Part shown: positions 1 to 10,782 of the stretch, piece after piece | Numbering within the stretch: position 1 is the stretch's first letter | Layout: every line of letters begins with the position of its first letter | Assembly (NCBI GenBank): GCA_964036665.1 | Contig: OZ038528.1 | Location: forward strand, 7,322,501-7,386,500 | Reading direction: 5' to 3' | Length of the DNA: 64,000 bases | Source of the DNA: Gordius sp. MW1 | Taxonomy: Eukaryota; Nematomorpha; Gordioida; Gordea; Gordiidae | Translations under genes and position numbers: made by a program | Notes under the pieces: model-generated | The model's database searches: none | Told to the model about the DNA's origin: nothing | Seen by the model: only the letters and a program-made list of their open reading frames with translations

Positions 1-249
1 TAGTAGTATCTATATATAAATCTTTCCTTACTATAAAGGAGGTTAAATAAGCAATTTTTTACATATTTACCAGGCAAAAAAGAGTTTTACATATTTTTAC
101 AGGTTTATTTTTAAATAATTGTATATAAGATTTATGAGCTGACAGTTTCTGCTTGACGTAAAAAAATTCGTTGGGATCGTGTCGTGTGTAACGGAGGTAT
201 TATATTTTGATATTTGTTTAAGGAATTGGCTGCTTTCGGGACCTAAATT

Positions 250-2043
250 AGCGAGGGTTGTGGCCACTAGTGGGACAAAAATGATCTATTTTCCACTTTC
301 TTTCTCTCAGTAGAAGAGATGAGGTCGGGAGAGGTGTTAGAATTGGCGAGTACATCCACCGTAGTGAAGTCCCAACAAGCGTTTAGGCTATGAGCCCACG
401 GGATGATAGTTAAGGTGTCGGGTAGAGATGTTAAAATTATTGCTACAACCATAACCCATGGTAGTAGCATGCATCTCCTATGGGTTATGGTTGTAGCATA
501 TAAGCATTTTAACATCTCTACTGTCGGGTCCTTTACCATCAGTGGAGCTTAAGCCTGTCAAGTTCCTGTGAGTTAGAAAAGCCGGCTTTTCTAAAAGTTT
601 CCCGAATTTTATTTATTGTGGAATGACGGGGATGCCGTCCCTTGCTGTATTGGCAGTGTAAAGGATGATGGCGTTTGCTAGAGCGGGTTGGCGACCGAGG
701 CCGCATTTGAAGGGAGACACAATGTTTTAGTCGAGGCGTAGGCCTACAGCTATTCGAAATTCCTCGCCCGATAAGTATAACCTTAGGTTGACTTGGGAGG
801 GCCTCGGGTGAATTTCCAATTCAAGTGTGGAGATTTTCCAAAGATAGGTTGTTCGAAGAGAGGTAGCTACGGAACGTGCTATCAGTGGTAATCCCATTCC
901 TTTTGTTGGTTCCAGTTGGGTGAGTTGAGGAATCTAGTTTGAGGTCTTCCCAGGCCTGAAGGGCGCTGTCGAGATGCGGATCTTGGGTGTAAGCAAGTTG
1001 TTTTATTAGCGCATCCGTTTATAAACGGGATGAAATGAGCCCTGCAAGTGAAATTAAAGGGGGGGGGTCGTATGCCTATGCCCCCAAGCTTGGAGGGTGG
1101 CTTGGAGCCATTGGAAAGGGCTAATTAGCATCTAATTTTTTTCACTAGCTTGGAGTAAGTTAATGCTTAGAAAGAAGGGCGCGGCGCGTAAAGCTTAGTT
1201 TATTTTTGGGATCAAGAGGAAGTTTTTTAAAAGAAAAAAGGCATGGTGGGGAGTATACACTGCAGTGTCTGGCTTATGGAGTCGATAATGGAGAAATTCC
1301 CTAAGAAAGTTTAATAGATATAACACCTCCTATCGGAGCGCCTAAATTATAATAGTAGTCTCTTGTGATAACTGGAAATGGGAGTGAGAGTTTGTCGATT
1401 TCATTGCGTTGAGGCTGATTGATAGTGAGTCTGCGTAGTAATTAATCTCTGGGATTTTCCGGATTGTATCCGCTGGGCCCAAAAATCCGCCATCGGGGTA
1501 TCATAGGTTACAGGAAAAAATTAGTAGAGAGGAGAGTTTATTGATGATGGTTTGGATGGCCGTATAGAAGAGGACAGGGCCCAAGGGATCTCCTTGTTAT
1601 ATCCCTTAGGATGACTTGATTCTTCGGGTCTTTAAAAGATAAGTTGGGTTGCCATAGCTATCTAACAAAAACTCATGGAATTTCGGAAATTTTAGTATGA
1701 ACGGTTCAATAAAGGCGGCTTGGTTTACGCTGTTAAAAGTGTTTTTAAAATCGTATTTGACCAGGAGGTCATTTGGTGAGGAAGAATCAAAAAATGTTCC
1801 AGCAATATGAGAAACATCCTCGCATTCTCCTTTCACGCCAAAACCAAGTTGGTTTGGGAGGAGAGAAGCCGTTAAAGATGAACGGATACGAGAGGTGATT
1901 ATTTTGGACATGCGATGCGTCGGAGAACTGATTTAACAACAATGGGTCGGATCGAACCATTTAGTTTTTAAAAGCAATGAGCTTTCCACCAAATAGGAAA
2001 GGAACTATTTCGGAAGGAGATTGTCCCTTCCTTATTATGTTAC
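250..2043 (-). pseudogene. non-LTR retrotransposon reverse transcriptase, decayed (3' part)
   Basis: Minus-strand translation gives, in order, reverse-transcriptase blocks: VPFLFGGKLIAFKN (about 2010-1965), GSIRPIVV (about 1960), NQLGFGVKG (about 1850), LVKYDFKNTFNSV (about 1770-1730), QGDPLGPVLF (about 1590-1560), and a C-terminal PDTLTIIPW...CWDFTTVDVLA block (about 430-340) typical of the region after the RT in some LINE-like elements. The frame changes at least twice. A TAA replaces the first Q expected in the IQQGDPLGP motif, and the YxDD motif is not recognisable, so it is dead. It continues upstream at 4094 after an LTR element insertion and is also split at 423-520 by a small MITE. 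The exact LINE clade is not assigned. Confidence 0.85.
423..520. mobile_element. 98-bp foldback MITE (hAT-like target duplication)
   Basis: The two halves are inverted repeats of each other: TAGAGATGTTAAAAT at the left end and ATTTTAACATCTCTA (with small differences) at the right, continuing inward through CTACAACCATAACCCAT and its complement. It is flanked by GTGTCGGG (415-422) and CTGTCGGG (521-528), an 8-bp duplication with one mismatch, as made by hAT transposases. It interrupts the C-terminal region of the decayed LINE, just before the PDTLTIIPW block. Confidence 0.75.
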
Positions 2044-2588
2044 TATCGTATTCGTGCGAAAAGGAATACGATTTAAATAAGAAGGTCCAGAAGGGAAGAG
2101 TTATTAGGAATTAATTGGGGGAACTTAAAGGAAAATTGGGCCGTAAAACGATAAATTATTGGGGGATGGCCGGGCCGCGAACAGGCTCACGCGCGTACGC
2201 AGAAATATTTCTCAACTGTCTTTATTACATGGCATTAATATAATCACAACCAAGAAAATATATAATAATTAAAAGATCGCAATGTCAAAATCGCATACGA
2301 TAAGATGCGTATATCGAAAATCACTCACGCGTAAGAAAAATAACAAATACGTATCAGCGCGTCGGGGGGGGGGGGTATACGCGTACTAGAAATTAAATGT
2401 AAAAGAATAATGGTCTACGCTATGAGTGTACAACGTGTAAGATCAAAAGATTGTACCGCGTGTTGAACTCTTAACTTTAATTTTTGAATAAGATGAGATG
2501 AGGGGGGGGGGGGGGTGTGTGGGAAGACATCTTCATCATCGTATCTCTGGATACGCTAATTTCATTCTTCGTGTATGGGTACACGACA
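2044..2588 (-). repeat. LTR of the non-coding LTR element (3' LTR on minus strand)
   Basis: Direct repeat of 3547-4093. It contains two long G homopolymers and, at its plus-strand left edge, a stem-loop with arms ATCGTATTC and GAATACGAT. Confidence 0.9.
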
Positions 2589-3229
2589 TCTTTTCCTTTT
2601 AAAAGTCGAAGACTTAATGTATTTTCGATAGAGTTCTAAGAGCTCAGTGCAACTATCAAGGCGGCGTTATTAACATTATAAATTTCAAACATCTGGCATC
2701 GAATACCAACTCTGGCCTTTGCTCACACGACGACTGATATATGTAAAAATCAGAGATAAAAAGGCAACGTCATGACTAACGGATTTTTCTTCCAGCTCTG
2801 TGACTCACCTAGCAACAGCCTTGACAAAACTTATAATTAATATAGATTGTAAACTGCTATCTTGAAAATTATCCTTTCTTGCCCACGAGCAGACTGTCAA
2901 ATACTAGTCAAAGAAACTGCGGGGGGGGGGAATTTTAATATTGGTTAACAATATAATTTTCATATAATAAATATGTAAATAAATCAAGTGTATAATTCTG
3001 TCTTACAATAATATTTTAGCGGATTAAGAATTTAGGCCTTGAGAATTAGTTAGGGATGATTCTGCATAATTGATATTTTGAATAAAATCAGTTTCGGGAT
3101 CTTCATTCGTTCGAAGAATTCCGCCATATGTTCTCAGACATATTGGAATTTCCACTGAATTATGTTTGCGGTTTAAATTTGGTAGCCAATTGTTCGAAGG
3201 AATTGTTTTCTTCCTCCGTCTCCCAATAT

Positions 3230-3375
3230 TTCCGAATCATGGATTGGTTCGATTGTTTTAGTAGAATAATCTTATCCGATATCCCTGCGCTGTGACGGTT
3301 GTTCATGGCAAACGGGATTGGAATAATTTTATTCAATATCCCTGCACTGTGACGATTTTTCATGGCAAACGGGAT
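3230..3375 (-). repeat. short tandem repeat inside the LTR element
   Basis: Two degenerate copies of a unit of about 63-75 bp with the shared core CTGTGACG...TTCATGGCAAACGGGAT, each encoding NRHSAGI on the minus strand. A short open frame (3160-3363, minus) is made largely of these repeats. I do not consider it a gene. Confidence 0.6.
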
Positions 3376-3546
3376 GTTCCTGGAATAATTTTATCCGAAT
3401 AATTTTATCCATTCCATTCAGAAGAAGGGGCGGGGCGGCAATTTGAATTCCAAATTAATTTTTCTGTATAAATTATTTCCTTTTTCGTTTTGTAGAATAA
3501 TTCCTGGTTTCCTCCATCGGGCGTGAGTAGAATATCTGACACCAAA

Positions 3547-4093
3547 TATCGTATTCGTGCGAAAAGGAATACGATTTAAATAAGAAGGTCCAGAAGGGAA
3601 GAGTTATTAGGAATTAATTGGGGGAACTTAAAGGAAAATTGGGCCGTAAAACGATAAATTATTGGGGGATGGCCGGGCCGCGAACAGGCTCACGCGCGTA
3701 CGCAGAAATATTTCTCAACTGTCTTTATTACATGGCATTAATATAATCACAACCAAGAAAATATATAATAATTAAAAGATCGCAATGTCAAAATCGCATA
3801 CGATAAGATGCGTATATCGAAAATCACTCACGCGTAAGAAAAATAACAAATACGTATCAGCGCGTCGGGGGGGGGGGGTATACGCGTACTAGAAATTAAA
3901 TGTAAAAGAATAATGGTCTACGCTATGAGTGTACAACGTGTAAGATCAAAAGATTGTACCGCGTGTTGAACTCTTAACTTTAATTTTTGAATAAGATGAG
4001 ATGAGGGGGGGGGGGGGGGGTGTGTGGGAAGACATCTTCATCATCGTATCTCTGGATACGCTAATTTCATTCTTCGTGTATGGGTACACGACA
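3547..4093 (-). repeat. LTR of the non-coding LTR element (5' LTR on minus strand)
   Basis: Direct repeat of 2044-2588, offset 1503 bp at the left edge. Differences seen are in the lengths of the poly-G tracts. Confidence 0.9.
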
Positions 4094-4165
4094 GTTACAG
4101 AGATTCACATATTGCATTCTTTATTTGCAAAACCTAGATAAACTTTGGGTTTAAAGTTATATATC
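4094..4165 (-). pseudogene. reverse transcriptase pseudogene, upstream piece beyond the LTR insertion
   Basis: Joining minus-strand sequence from 4099 across the GTTAC duplication to 2038 keeps a reading frame (MQYVNLCNIIRKGQSPSEIV) that leads straight into the VPFLFGGK block of the RT. This shows that the LTR element inserted into the older LINE copy. A stop lies a few codons further upstream. Confidence 0.6.
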
Positions 4166-7100
4166 AACAAAATCATGTTTTATAAAAACATGGTTTAAAA
4201 AGGTATATTTGAAGATTGTCAAACACGGCGCCGTTTCGCCTCCCCCCCCCCATTTAACTCCCCCCCCTCCTCCTCCCTTAGAAATAAGTGTTTTTAAGCT
4301 TTATATTAGAATTAACGTCTTGTTTACCTAACTTAATTTCTTATAAATCAGTATAATCGCGATAGCAATGCCAATCAGAGTTGGTGAGAGGAATCCTTGA
4401 TCTAGAATCATGTATCAATATATTTAAATGTCGAGTTAATATTGACATTGATATAATCCATGATACCTCCATCAAGTATAAATCTAAATATTTTCTCATT
4501 ATCCTTCAGTAATCTGGATGCCGTTAAGGAGTCCTATACGAAAATATCGATTGAATGAGGAGGCATGCTTCTCGTACCCAATATTTATTTCTTTCGGGGA
4601 CAAATCAATCAAAGAGATGTCTTTTAATCCGGGCATCAAGATTCTTTTAACCGAGATTAAGTTAAATGGAGGCCGTTTTATGTGACCACCACCATAATTT
4701 AGCATATGGATAGAACATAGAAGTGGTTACTCAATTCAATTAAAAGCTACTGTTCAAATTATGCTAAAACTAACTTTTCTTAAACAGCAAAACAAAACCC
4801 AAAATCTGGAAAAGAGTATGCATAATTTCTACAAATTTGCATGTTAAAAGTCATCTAATAAATTCCTTGCCCTAGGGGTGCAAATTAGGTCAAGGGATGA
4901 AAGATGAGTTTGTTGAATATTAATTTTATCGATTTTGCCCTTCATTAGTTATAGTCAAGAAAGAGTAGAGATAATCCACTTTCATAGCATTTAAATATTT
5001 ACCAATTTAAAGATCTGCTTGCTTAAGTGGAATGAGGGAACAGTCGCTGAGATTAAGTTTTAGTCGTAATTATACCCTAAATCAGGACAAATGATTCAAT
5101 CCTGTGTTCTCTAAAAGACTGTCTAATATTTCTTTACCACATGTTCGTAATTTAGACAATTTGTATGGAGCTCTATAAATATAGCGGACATTTATCTTTA
5201 AAAAATATTAATTAAATCAAAAATTTATTAATTAAATGCGATCTAACCATGCATTAACCATCGGCATTTCTAGGACTATTAAATATTGTTGGCAACTAAC
5301 ACCACCTCATCATTGGAGTACATTAAATAGTTCTGGAAGTATGAGGACTAATTTAAAAACTTTGGTATATTTGACACAAAATTTAGATATTTATTGATTT
5401 TTTATACACACTCCTACACATTTGTATCAGTGTTTGTTACACTAGGGTTGTGTGCCAATAGTATTTAGTGTGAAGGGGAAGGGAGTAAGGAGCGCTCCAT
5501 AGCTATATTTAAACACATACTATATATATCAGTTCTTAGACTGCTGTTGCATTTCTAACCGCACCCACAACACCTAGGCATTTGCTTGGAGCTTGGGCAT
5601 TCCAAAAATCGCATTAGTATCGTTTCTTTCCCCTTCGATAATCCCAATTCCTGGTCCCCTTGCTCTAGTCGAACCATCTCATGCGTCGTCCATGCTCTCG
5701 GGGTACACAAAATTTGCTTTGGATTATCTTAATACCCGCCCTAACATATTAAAAATGGGACACTACTAATCTAACCGCACTATTCCCCATATGATTAATT
5801 CACTTATCTATTATTATTACATAGAACACAATCCCCCCATATGTAACCTTGAAATGTAAAAAGGTTATTATTTTTTCCCCTAAAAATGAAGATTTAAAAT
5901 TTTATTTTTTTAAGTTGAGGAGTGACATTTTGGATGTAAGGCATTTAAAATGACACGCATGCCAATTATATAGCTAAAAAGTTGCTGTCACAATTTATTC
6001 TATAACTTACCACTTGTCGAAATGTATTGTTCCTTCGCGTGATAAAGAAATGTGTTAAAAGGAGTCTTCCAAAACTCCACATTCTTCCATTGTCTTCCAA
6101 CATATCGCATCGGGTTATTTAATACGATGAAATCAATTTAAACTTATTATCCCGACAATTTCATATTCTTCAAATTATGGTGGACTTGGGAGCTTATGTA
6201 TTGTTACTCGTCGAAACAAAGGATAAGAAAATCAAACTCTACGGTATTTTTACCATACAATTTACCTATTTTACCATAAATTTTTTGTAGTATAGTAATT
6301 AATTTAATAGAATATTGATGAGTTAGAAAAATTTTAGGAATGGGGTTAAATTATAACTCCGATTGCACACGCTAAAAATCACTGTTATTATTTATTTTGC
6401 GATTAAATTAATTTATTATACCAGTTTATTAACACATAGGCCTTACTAATGTTATAAAAGTTTTCAATTTTCAAAGCACTAATATATTTAAAAATCATAA
6501 GCTAAATCATGGCATAATTGGTTAAACAGTTTAGAAATTACATTTTTCTCACACGCCATAGTTTTTGGTCTCACCAGCACCATTCCTTATTGTTTAAGTT
6601 TATCCATGTATTATTCTTGACTTGATTAAATTATGTTCCGTGAGAAAATAAAATAATAACTGAAAAATTGTAAAGGCTTTTGAATCCACTTTATAACTTA
6701 GGAACCTTATTTATTACGAAATAAATTTAAAAATCTATAAATAAGTTTTTTTTAAACAATTTATCACTATCAGGAAATATGTCATAATGGAGAAATAAAA
6801 TGATTTAAATATACGTTTAAAAATCGTCCTTCTTTATGCCATCGATTTTCTAAATTGACATTTTGCCTTAAAAAATATACTCTTAAATTTCCCTTTAAAG
6901 GCTTTTAAGTTTTTAATTGAATTATAAATAGACTTAATTAATTTTATTATTTGATTACAAAAATATAGGTACACATAGGCATGATGGGAAGGGGGCAAAA
7001 AGTTCTGTAATTAAGGGATAAAGAAAATGATTTTTAAAATTAATTTTATTTATATATATTTTAGGACATATGGAAGGGGGCATCTTTTTTGTTTCTCCCT

Positions 7101-7565
7101 ACTTTCGCTTAGTCCATAATTTAGTCGCTAAAATGCATTTTGCAACTATGCCTAGCTTATATAATGTTCTAAGGGATAAATGTTGAAAAAAAATAATGGA
7201 AATTTACGATATAATTTAGCAATTTAATCAATATAACTTAAGAACATTAGTTTAATCTTCATAAGCTACGAACTGATTTAACAAGCCAATTTTTTATGTA
7301 CTAGTGTACAAATTAATTATCACCATTTAAGAATACTAAGTTAAATTTTAGCACAACGAGCTTTTGCTTATTATATGGCTTATTTAAAATGCTGATTTTA
7401 GCATTTTTGAATTTGCTAATTACAAATGTAGATGACAAACATTCATAGGAAAAATATGATTTCTTCACTTGGTTTATTATTTTTAGGCGCGTATGGATTT
7501 TCTCAAAGGGGGGAACAAAATTCTCAAAATATTTTTAATACTTTTATAATATAAAAGATGAAAGA
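4166..7565. other. no gene recognised; AT-rich spacer
   Basis: Only short open frames with no recognisable family. The one stretch that looks formerly coding is 5540-5740, listed separately. A poly-C tract lies at about 4230-4270. Confidence 0.5.
5540..5740 (-). pseudogene. possible RNase H-like retroelement remnant
   Basis: A GC-richer island. One minus-strand frame reads DGSTRARGPGIGII...AIFGMPKLQANA, which recalls the DGS...GAGI...F.AE pattern of LINE RNase H domains. It is broken by stops and a likely frameshift. Family similarity is weak and judged by eye. Confidence 0.25.
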
Positions 7566-7569
7566 TAGA

Positions 7570-7900
7570 AAGTTCGGCTTTTTCGGCCTTTGACATTAGA
7601 TTTTCTGGTTGGCCCGGGCGAGCACCATAACAAGATTCGAGCCATTTGGGCAGTAAACTTTATATCAATTGTTTTTGTGTATTGTTTTGGTCACCTATCA
7701 ATTTGATTGTTTAATATATACTAATCGTGTTTCACCTAAAACAAAGGAAAATTAAATTTTTCCAAAATATAGCAAAATTACTGCTACAAATGTAAAAAAA
7801 TCATTATTTCGGGCCGGGCAGCAGTGACATGGCTGGTGGGCACTGTAGTTATAAAATCGGACCGAGACGGGCTGGGGCAGAAAATTTAACAAGCCTGGCT
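7570..7900. mobile_element. degenerate copy of the GC-rich hAT MITE
   Basis: Contains GGCCCGGGCGAGCACCATAA, CAAGATTCG, and later ATAAAATCGGACCGAGACGG followed by GGGGCAGAAAA. These are the same blocks, in the same order, as the intact MITE at 48280-48749. The ends are eroded, so no target duplication can be read. Confidence 0.55.
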
Positions 7901-8297
7901 TCTAAAAATGTATAAATTCTATGAATAAAATATAAAACGTTATAAGGAATACTATAAATGCCAAAACCTGCAGGCACAAAATTAGAAATAAATTTTGGCC
8001 TTTGACCGGGGTCAGATGAAGTAGAAGTAAGCAACGGTTAGCATTAATTTGCAGGAAATTATTTAGCCTTCCGCAAGTATTCGATTTAAAGCAACAACCT
8101 AGACAAGTTGCCGAAAGAAAATATATAAAGGTAACAATTAGTCGGGCACAAAAACAATAATGGAATTTGGCGTCGGTCGAGGAAAAAATTAAAGCCAATC
8201 AGCGGTCATCAGCTACTCTATTTGCGAGAGCAAAAATAAGTCCACAACTATTAAAAACCGGTATAAGTTTTAACGGCAATTATTGAAAAATTACAAG

Positions 8298-8361
8298 ATG
8301 GGCGGGTTGGACGGACGGACGGAAAACCAAAAGCGAGCCCATAAGTTGCATAGCAATTAAT
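8298..8361 (-). repeat. fragment: outer end of composite (Helentron-like) repeat
   Basis: Short GGAC microsatellite followed by AGCGAGCCCATAAGTTGCAT and AGCAATTAA, the reverse of the end seen at 8461. It is separated from copy A by about 100 bp of unrelated sequence. Confidence 0.6.
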
Positions 8362-8460
8362 TTGTATAAGACAAGGTTTTGTTTTGCCCAGCGTTTCTAA
8401 CGAAAATTTAACCTGAGTTGGAATAACTCCCGATGAAATGTTAATAATGTAAATCTATTA

Positions 8461-10774
8461 ATTGCTATGCAATTTATGGGCTCGTTTCCGTCCGTCCGTC
8501 CGTCCGTCCGTCCGTCCGTCCGTTGTCCGTCCGTTACCCTCCTATCTATTTGCATTGGGTATATTAGGTTATCGATTTTTTAAATTAATGCAGAGAAAGA
8601 GGTGCCCCACCCCTCATCTGTATCTCCCTCGCTGTGTTATTTTTTAAATTAATGCATAAGAGGTGCCCCACCCCTCATCTTTATCCCTCGGTGTGTTATA
8701 TATAAGATTTGTTAAATTATCTATTATATAATAAACATAGATAAAAGTTGTTTACTTTAATGCTATGCAATTTAACTAGTTATATAATAAACATAAATAA
8801 AAGTTGTTTACTTTTTAATTGCTATGCAATTTAACTAGTTTTGGGGTTAGAATCCCGGAGTTTTTTTGACTCTTATGATTGTTCTTGTTACTATCATTGA
8901 TAATAAGAATTTTTGGCCGTCCGCTGGCTGCTGACCAATGAAAAAAATGACCATTGGCCAAAATGTGAATCGAAATTATTTTTTTCGTTTTTTTTGACTA
9001 TTATGATTGTTCCTGTTTCTACCATTGCTATTATGACTTTTTGGCCGACCGCTGGCTGCTGACCAATGTTATATAATAAACATAAATAAAAGTTGTTTAC
9101 TTTTAATTGCTATGCAATTTAACTAGTTTTTAGGTTAGAATTTTTTAAATTAATGCATAAGAGGTGCCCCACCCCTCATCTCTATCTCCCTCGGTGTGTT
9201 ATATATAAGATTTGTTAAATTATCTATTATATAATAAACATAGATAAAAGTTGTTTACTTTTAATGCTATGCAATTTAACTAGTTATATAATAAACATAA
9301 ATAAAAGTTGTTTACTTTTAATTGCTATGCAATTTAACTAGTTTTGGGGTTAGAATCCCGGAGTTTTTTTGACTCTTATGATTGTTCTTGTTACTATCAT
9401 TGATAATAAGAATTTTTGGCCGTCCGCTGGCTGCTGACCAATGAAAAAAATGACCATTGGCCAAAATGTGAATCGAAATTATTTTTTTCGTTTTTTTGAC
9501 TATTATGATTGTTCCTATTTTTACCATTGCTATTATGACTTTTTGGCCGTCCGCTGGCTGCTGACCAATGTTATATAATAAACATAAATAAAAGTTGTTT
9601 ACTTTTAATTGCTATTTGGGTTAGAATCCCGGAGTTTTTTTTGACTATTATGATTGTTCTTGTTACTATCATTGATAATAAGACTTTTTGGCCGTTGGCT
9701 GCTGACCAATCAAAAAAATGACCATTGGCCAAAATGTGAGACCGAGTTTATTTTTTTGGTTTTTTTGACTATTATGATTGTTCCTGTTACTACCATTGCT
9801 ATTATGACTTTTTGGCCGTCCGCTGGCTCCTGACCGATGGAAAAAATGACCATTGGCCAAAATGTGAATCGAAATTATTTTTTTCGTTTTTTTTGACTAT
9901 TATGATTGTTCCTGTTCCTACCATTGCTATTATGACTTTTTGGCCGTCCGCTGGCTGCTGACCAATGGAATAAAATGACCATTGGCCAAAATGTGATTCG
10001 AAAACTTTTTTTTCGTTTTTTTTGACTATTATGAATTTATATCCACTTTTACCGTGTCCTGGCTGCTGACCAATGGAAAAATTGACCATTGGCCAAAATG
10101 TGATTCGAAAATTTTTTTTTCGTTTTTTTTACTCTTGTGAATTTATATCCACTTTTACAGTGTGCTGGCTGCTGACCAATGGAAAAAAATGACCATTGGC
10201 CAAAGTGAGCATCAAAATATTTTTTTCCGTTTTTTTGGCTATCATTGACTTATAGAGTATCTGTTGGTACTGACCAATAGAGAAAAAGTGACCATTGGCC
10301 AAATTTTTGATTTTATTAATTAAGAATTGTTCAAATTCAACAAAAAATTTCTCCCAACAATTCTGCAAATCCTTAACATTGTGTTGTTTTATAATATAAT
10401 GTTTGTTAGACCCATAATCACTAAAGGCCATAAAAACTAATGTAATACGCAACTAGATGCAAACACTAAATCTAACCCTAACCCTTGCCTATATTACATT
10501 TTGCCTTTATTACATTTTGCCTATAATGGAAAATTTGTATAAATAATTAATTAATCATTAGGCATTTAATACCCCCCTATAGGCATTCTCGCCCCTTCCC
10601 ACCTTTCTCGCCCATAAATTGCATAGCAAATATGATACATTTATACGAAGTACAGATGAGTCGTCCCCCCTTCCCTTCCCCTCTTCCCTTCCCCTCTTCC
10701 CTTCCCCTCTTCCCTTCCCCTCTTCCCTTCCCTTCCCTTCTCCCCCTTCCCACGAGGGCCGAAGGCCCGAGTTT
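8461..10774 (+). mobile_element. composite repeat copy A (non-autonomous Helentron/HINE-like)
   Basis: Left end TTGCTATGCAATTTATGGGC; right part contains its inverse GCCCATAAATTGCATAGCAA (about 10611-10630), i.e. subterminal inverted repeats. Order: GTCC microsatellite (8490-8535), GGTGCCCCACCCCTCATCT blocks, repeated AT-rich units, tandem minisatellite units containing CCATTGGCCAAAATGTGA, a CCTAACCC stretch, CCCTTCC-type microsatellite (10670-10750), and a terminal hairpin GGGCCGAAGGCCC followed by GAGTTT. No open frame of a transposase is present. The architecture (subterminal inverted repeats, minisatellite core, 3' hairpin, T-rich target) resembles DINE-1/HINE elements. That assignment is an inference. 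Confidence 0.7.
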
Positions 10775-10782
10775 CTTTTTAG

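Larger units (their letters stand above)
2044..4093 (-). mobile_element. non-coding LTR retrotransposon (TRIM/LARD-like), complete
   Basis: Two near-identical direct repeats (2044-2588 and 3547-4093) flank 958 bp and the whole is bounded by a perfect 5-bp duplication GTTAC (2039-2043 and 4094-4098). Read on the minus strand each repeat starts TGTCGTGTACCC. A purine tract AAAAGGAAAAGA lies directly before the downstream repeat, and TTTGGTGTCAGA, which could act as a primer-binding site, lies directly after the upstream repeat. Together these give the usual LTR-PBS-internal-PPT-LTR order. No gag or pol is recognisable, so it must be non-autonomous. The LTRs differ mainly in poly-G run length, which points to a recent insertion. 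It lies within the reverse-transcriptase pseudogene. Confidence 0.85.

Noticed and set aside
10129..10452. 107-codon open frame, with relatives at 13196-13597 and 43284-43601
   Set aside because: Same composite-repeat segment in three copies with stops and length changes between them. No family resemblance.
10468..10490. CCTAACCC / TTAGGG motifs suggesting interstitial telomere repeats
   Set aside because: Only two units, always at the same place inside the composite repeat (13617, 43252, 44292). They are part of the element.
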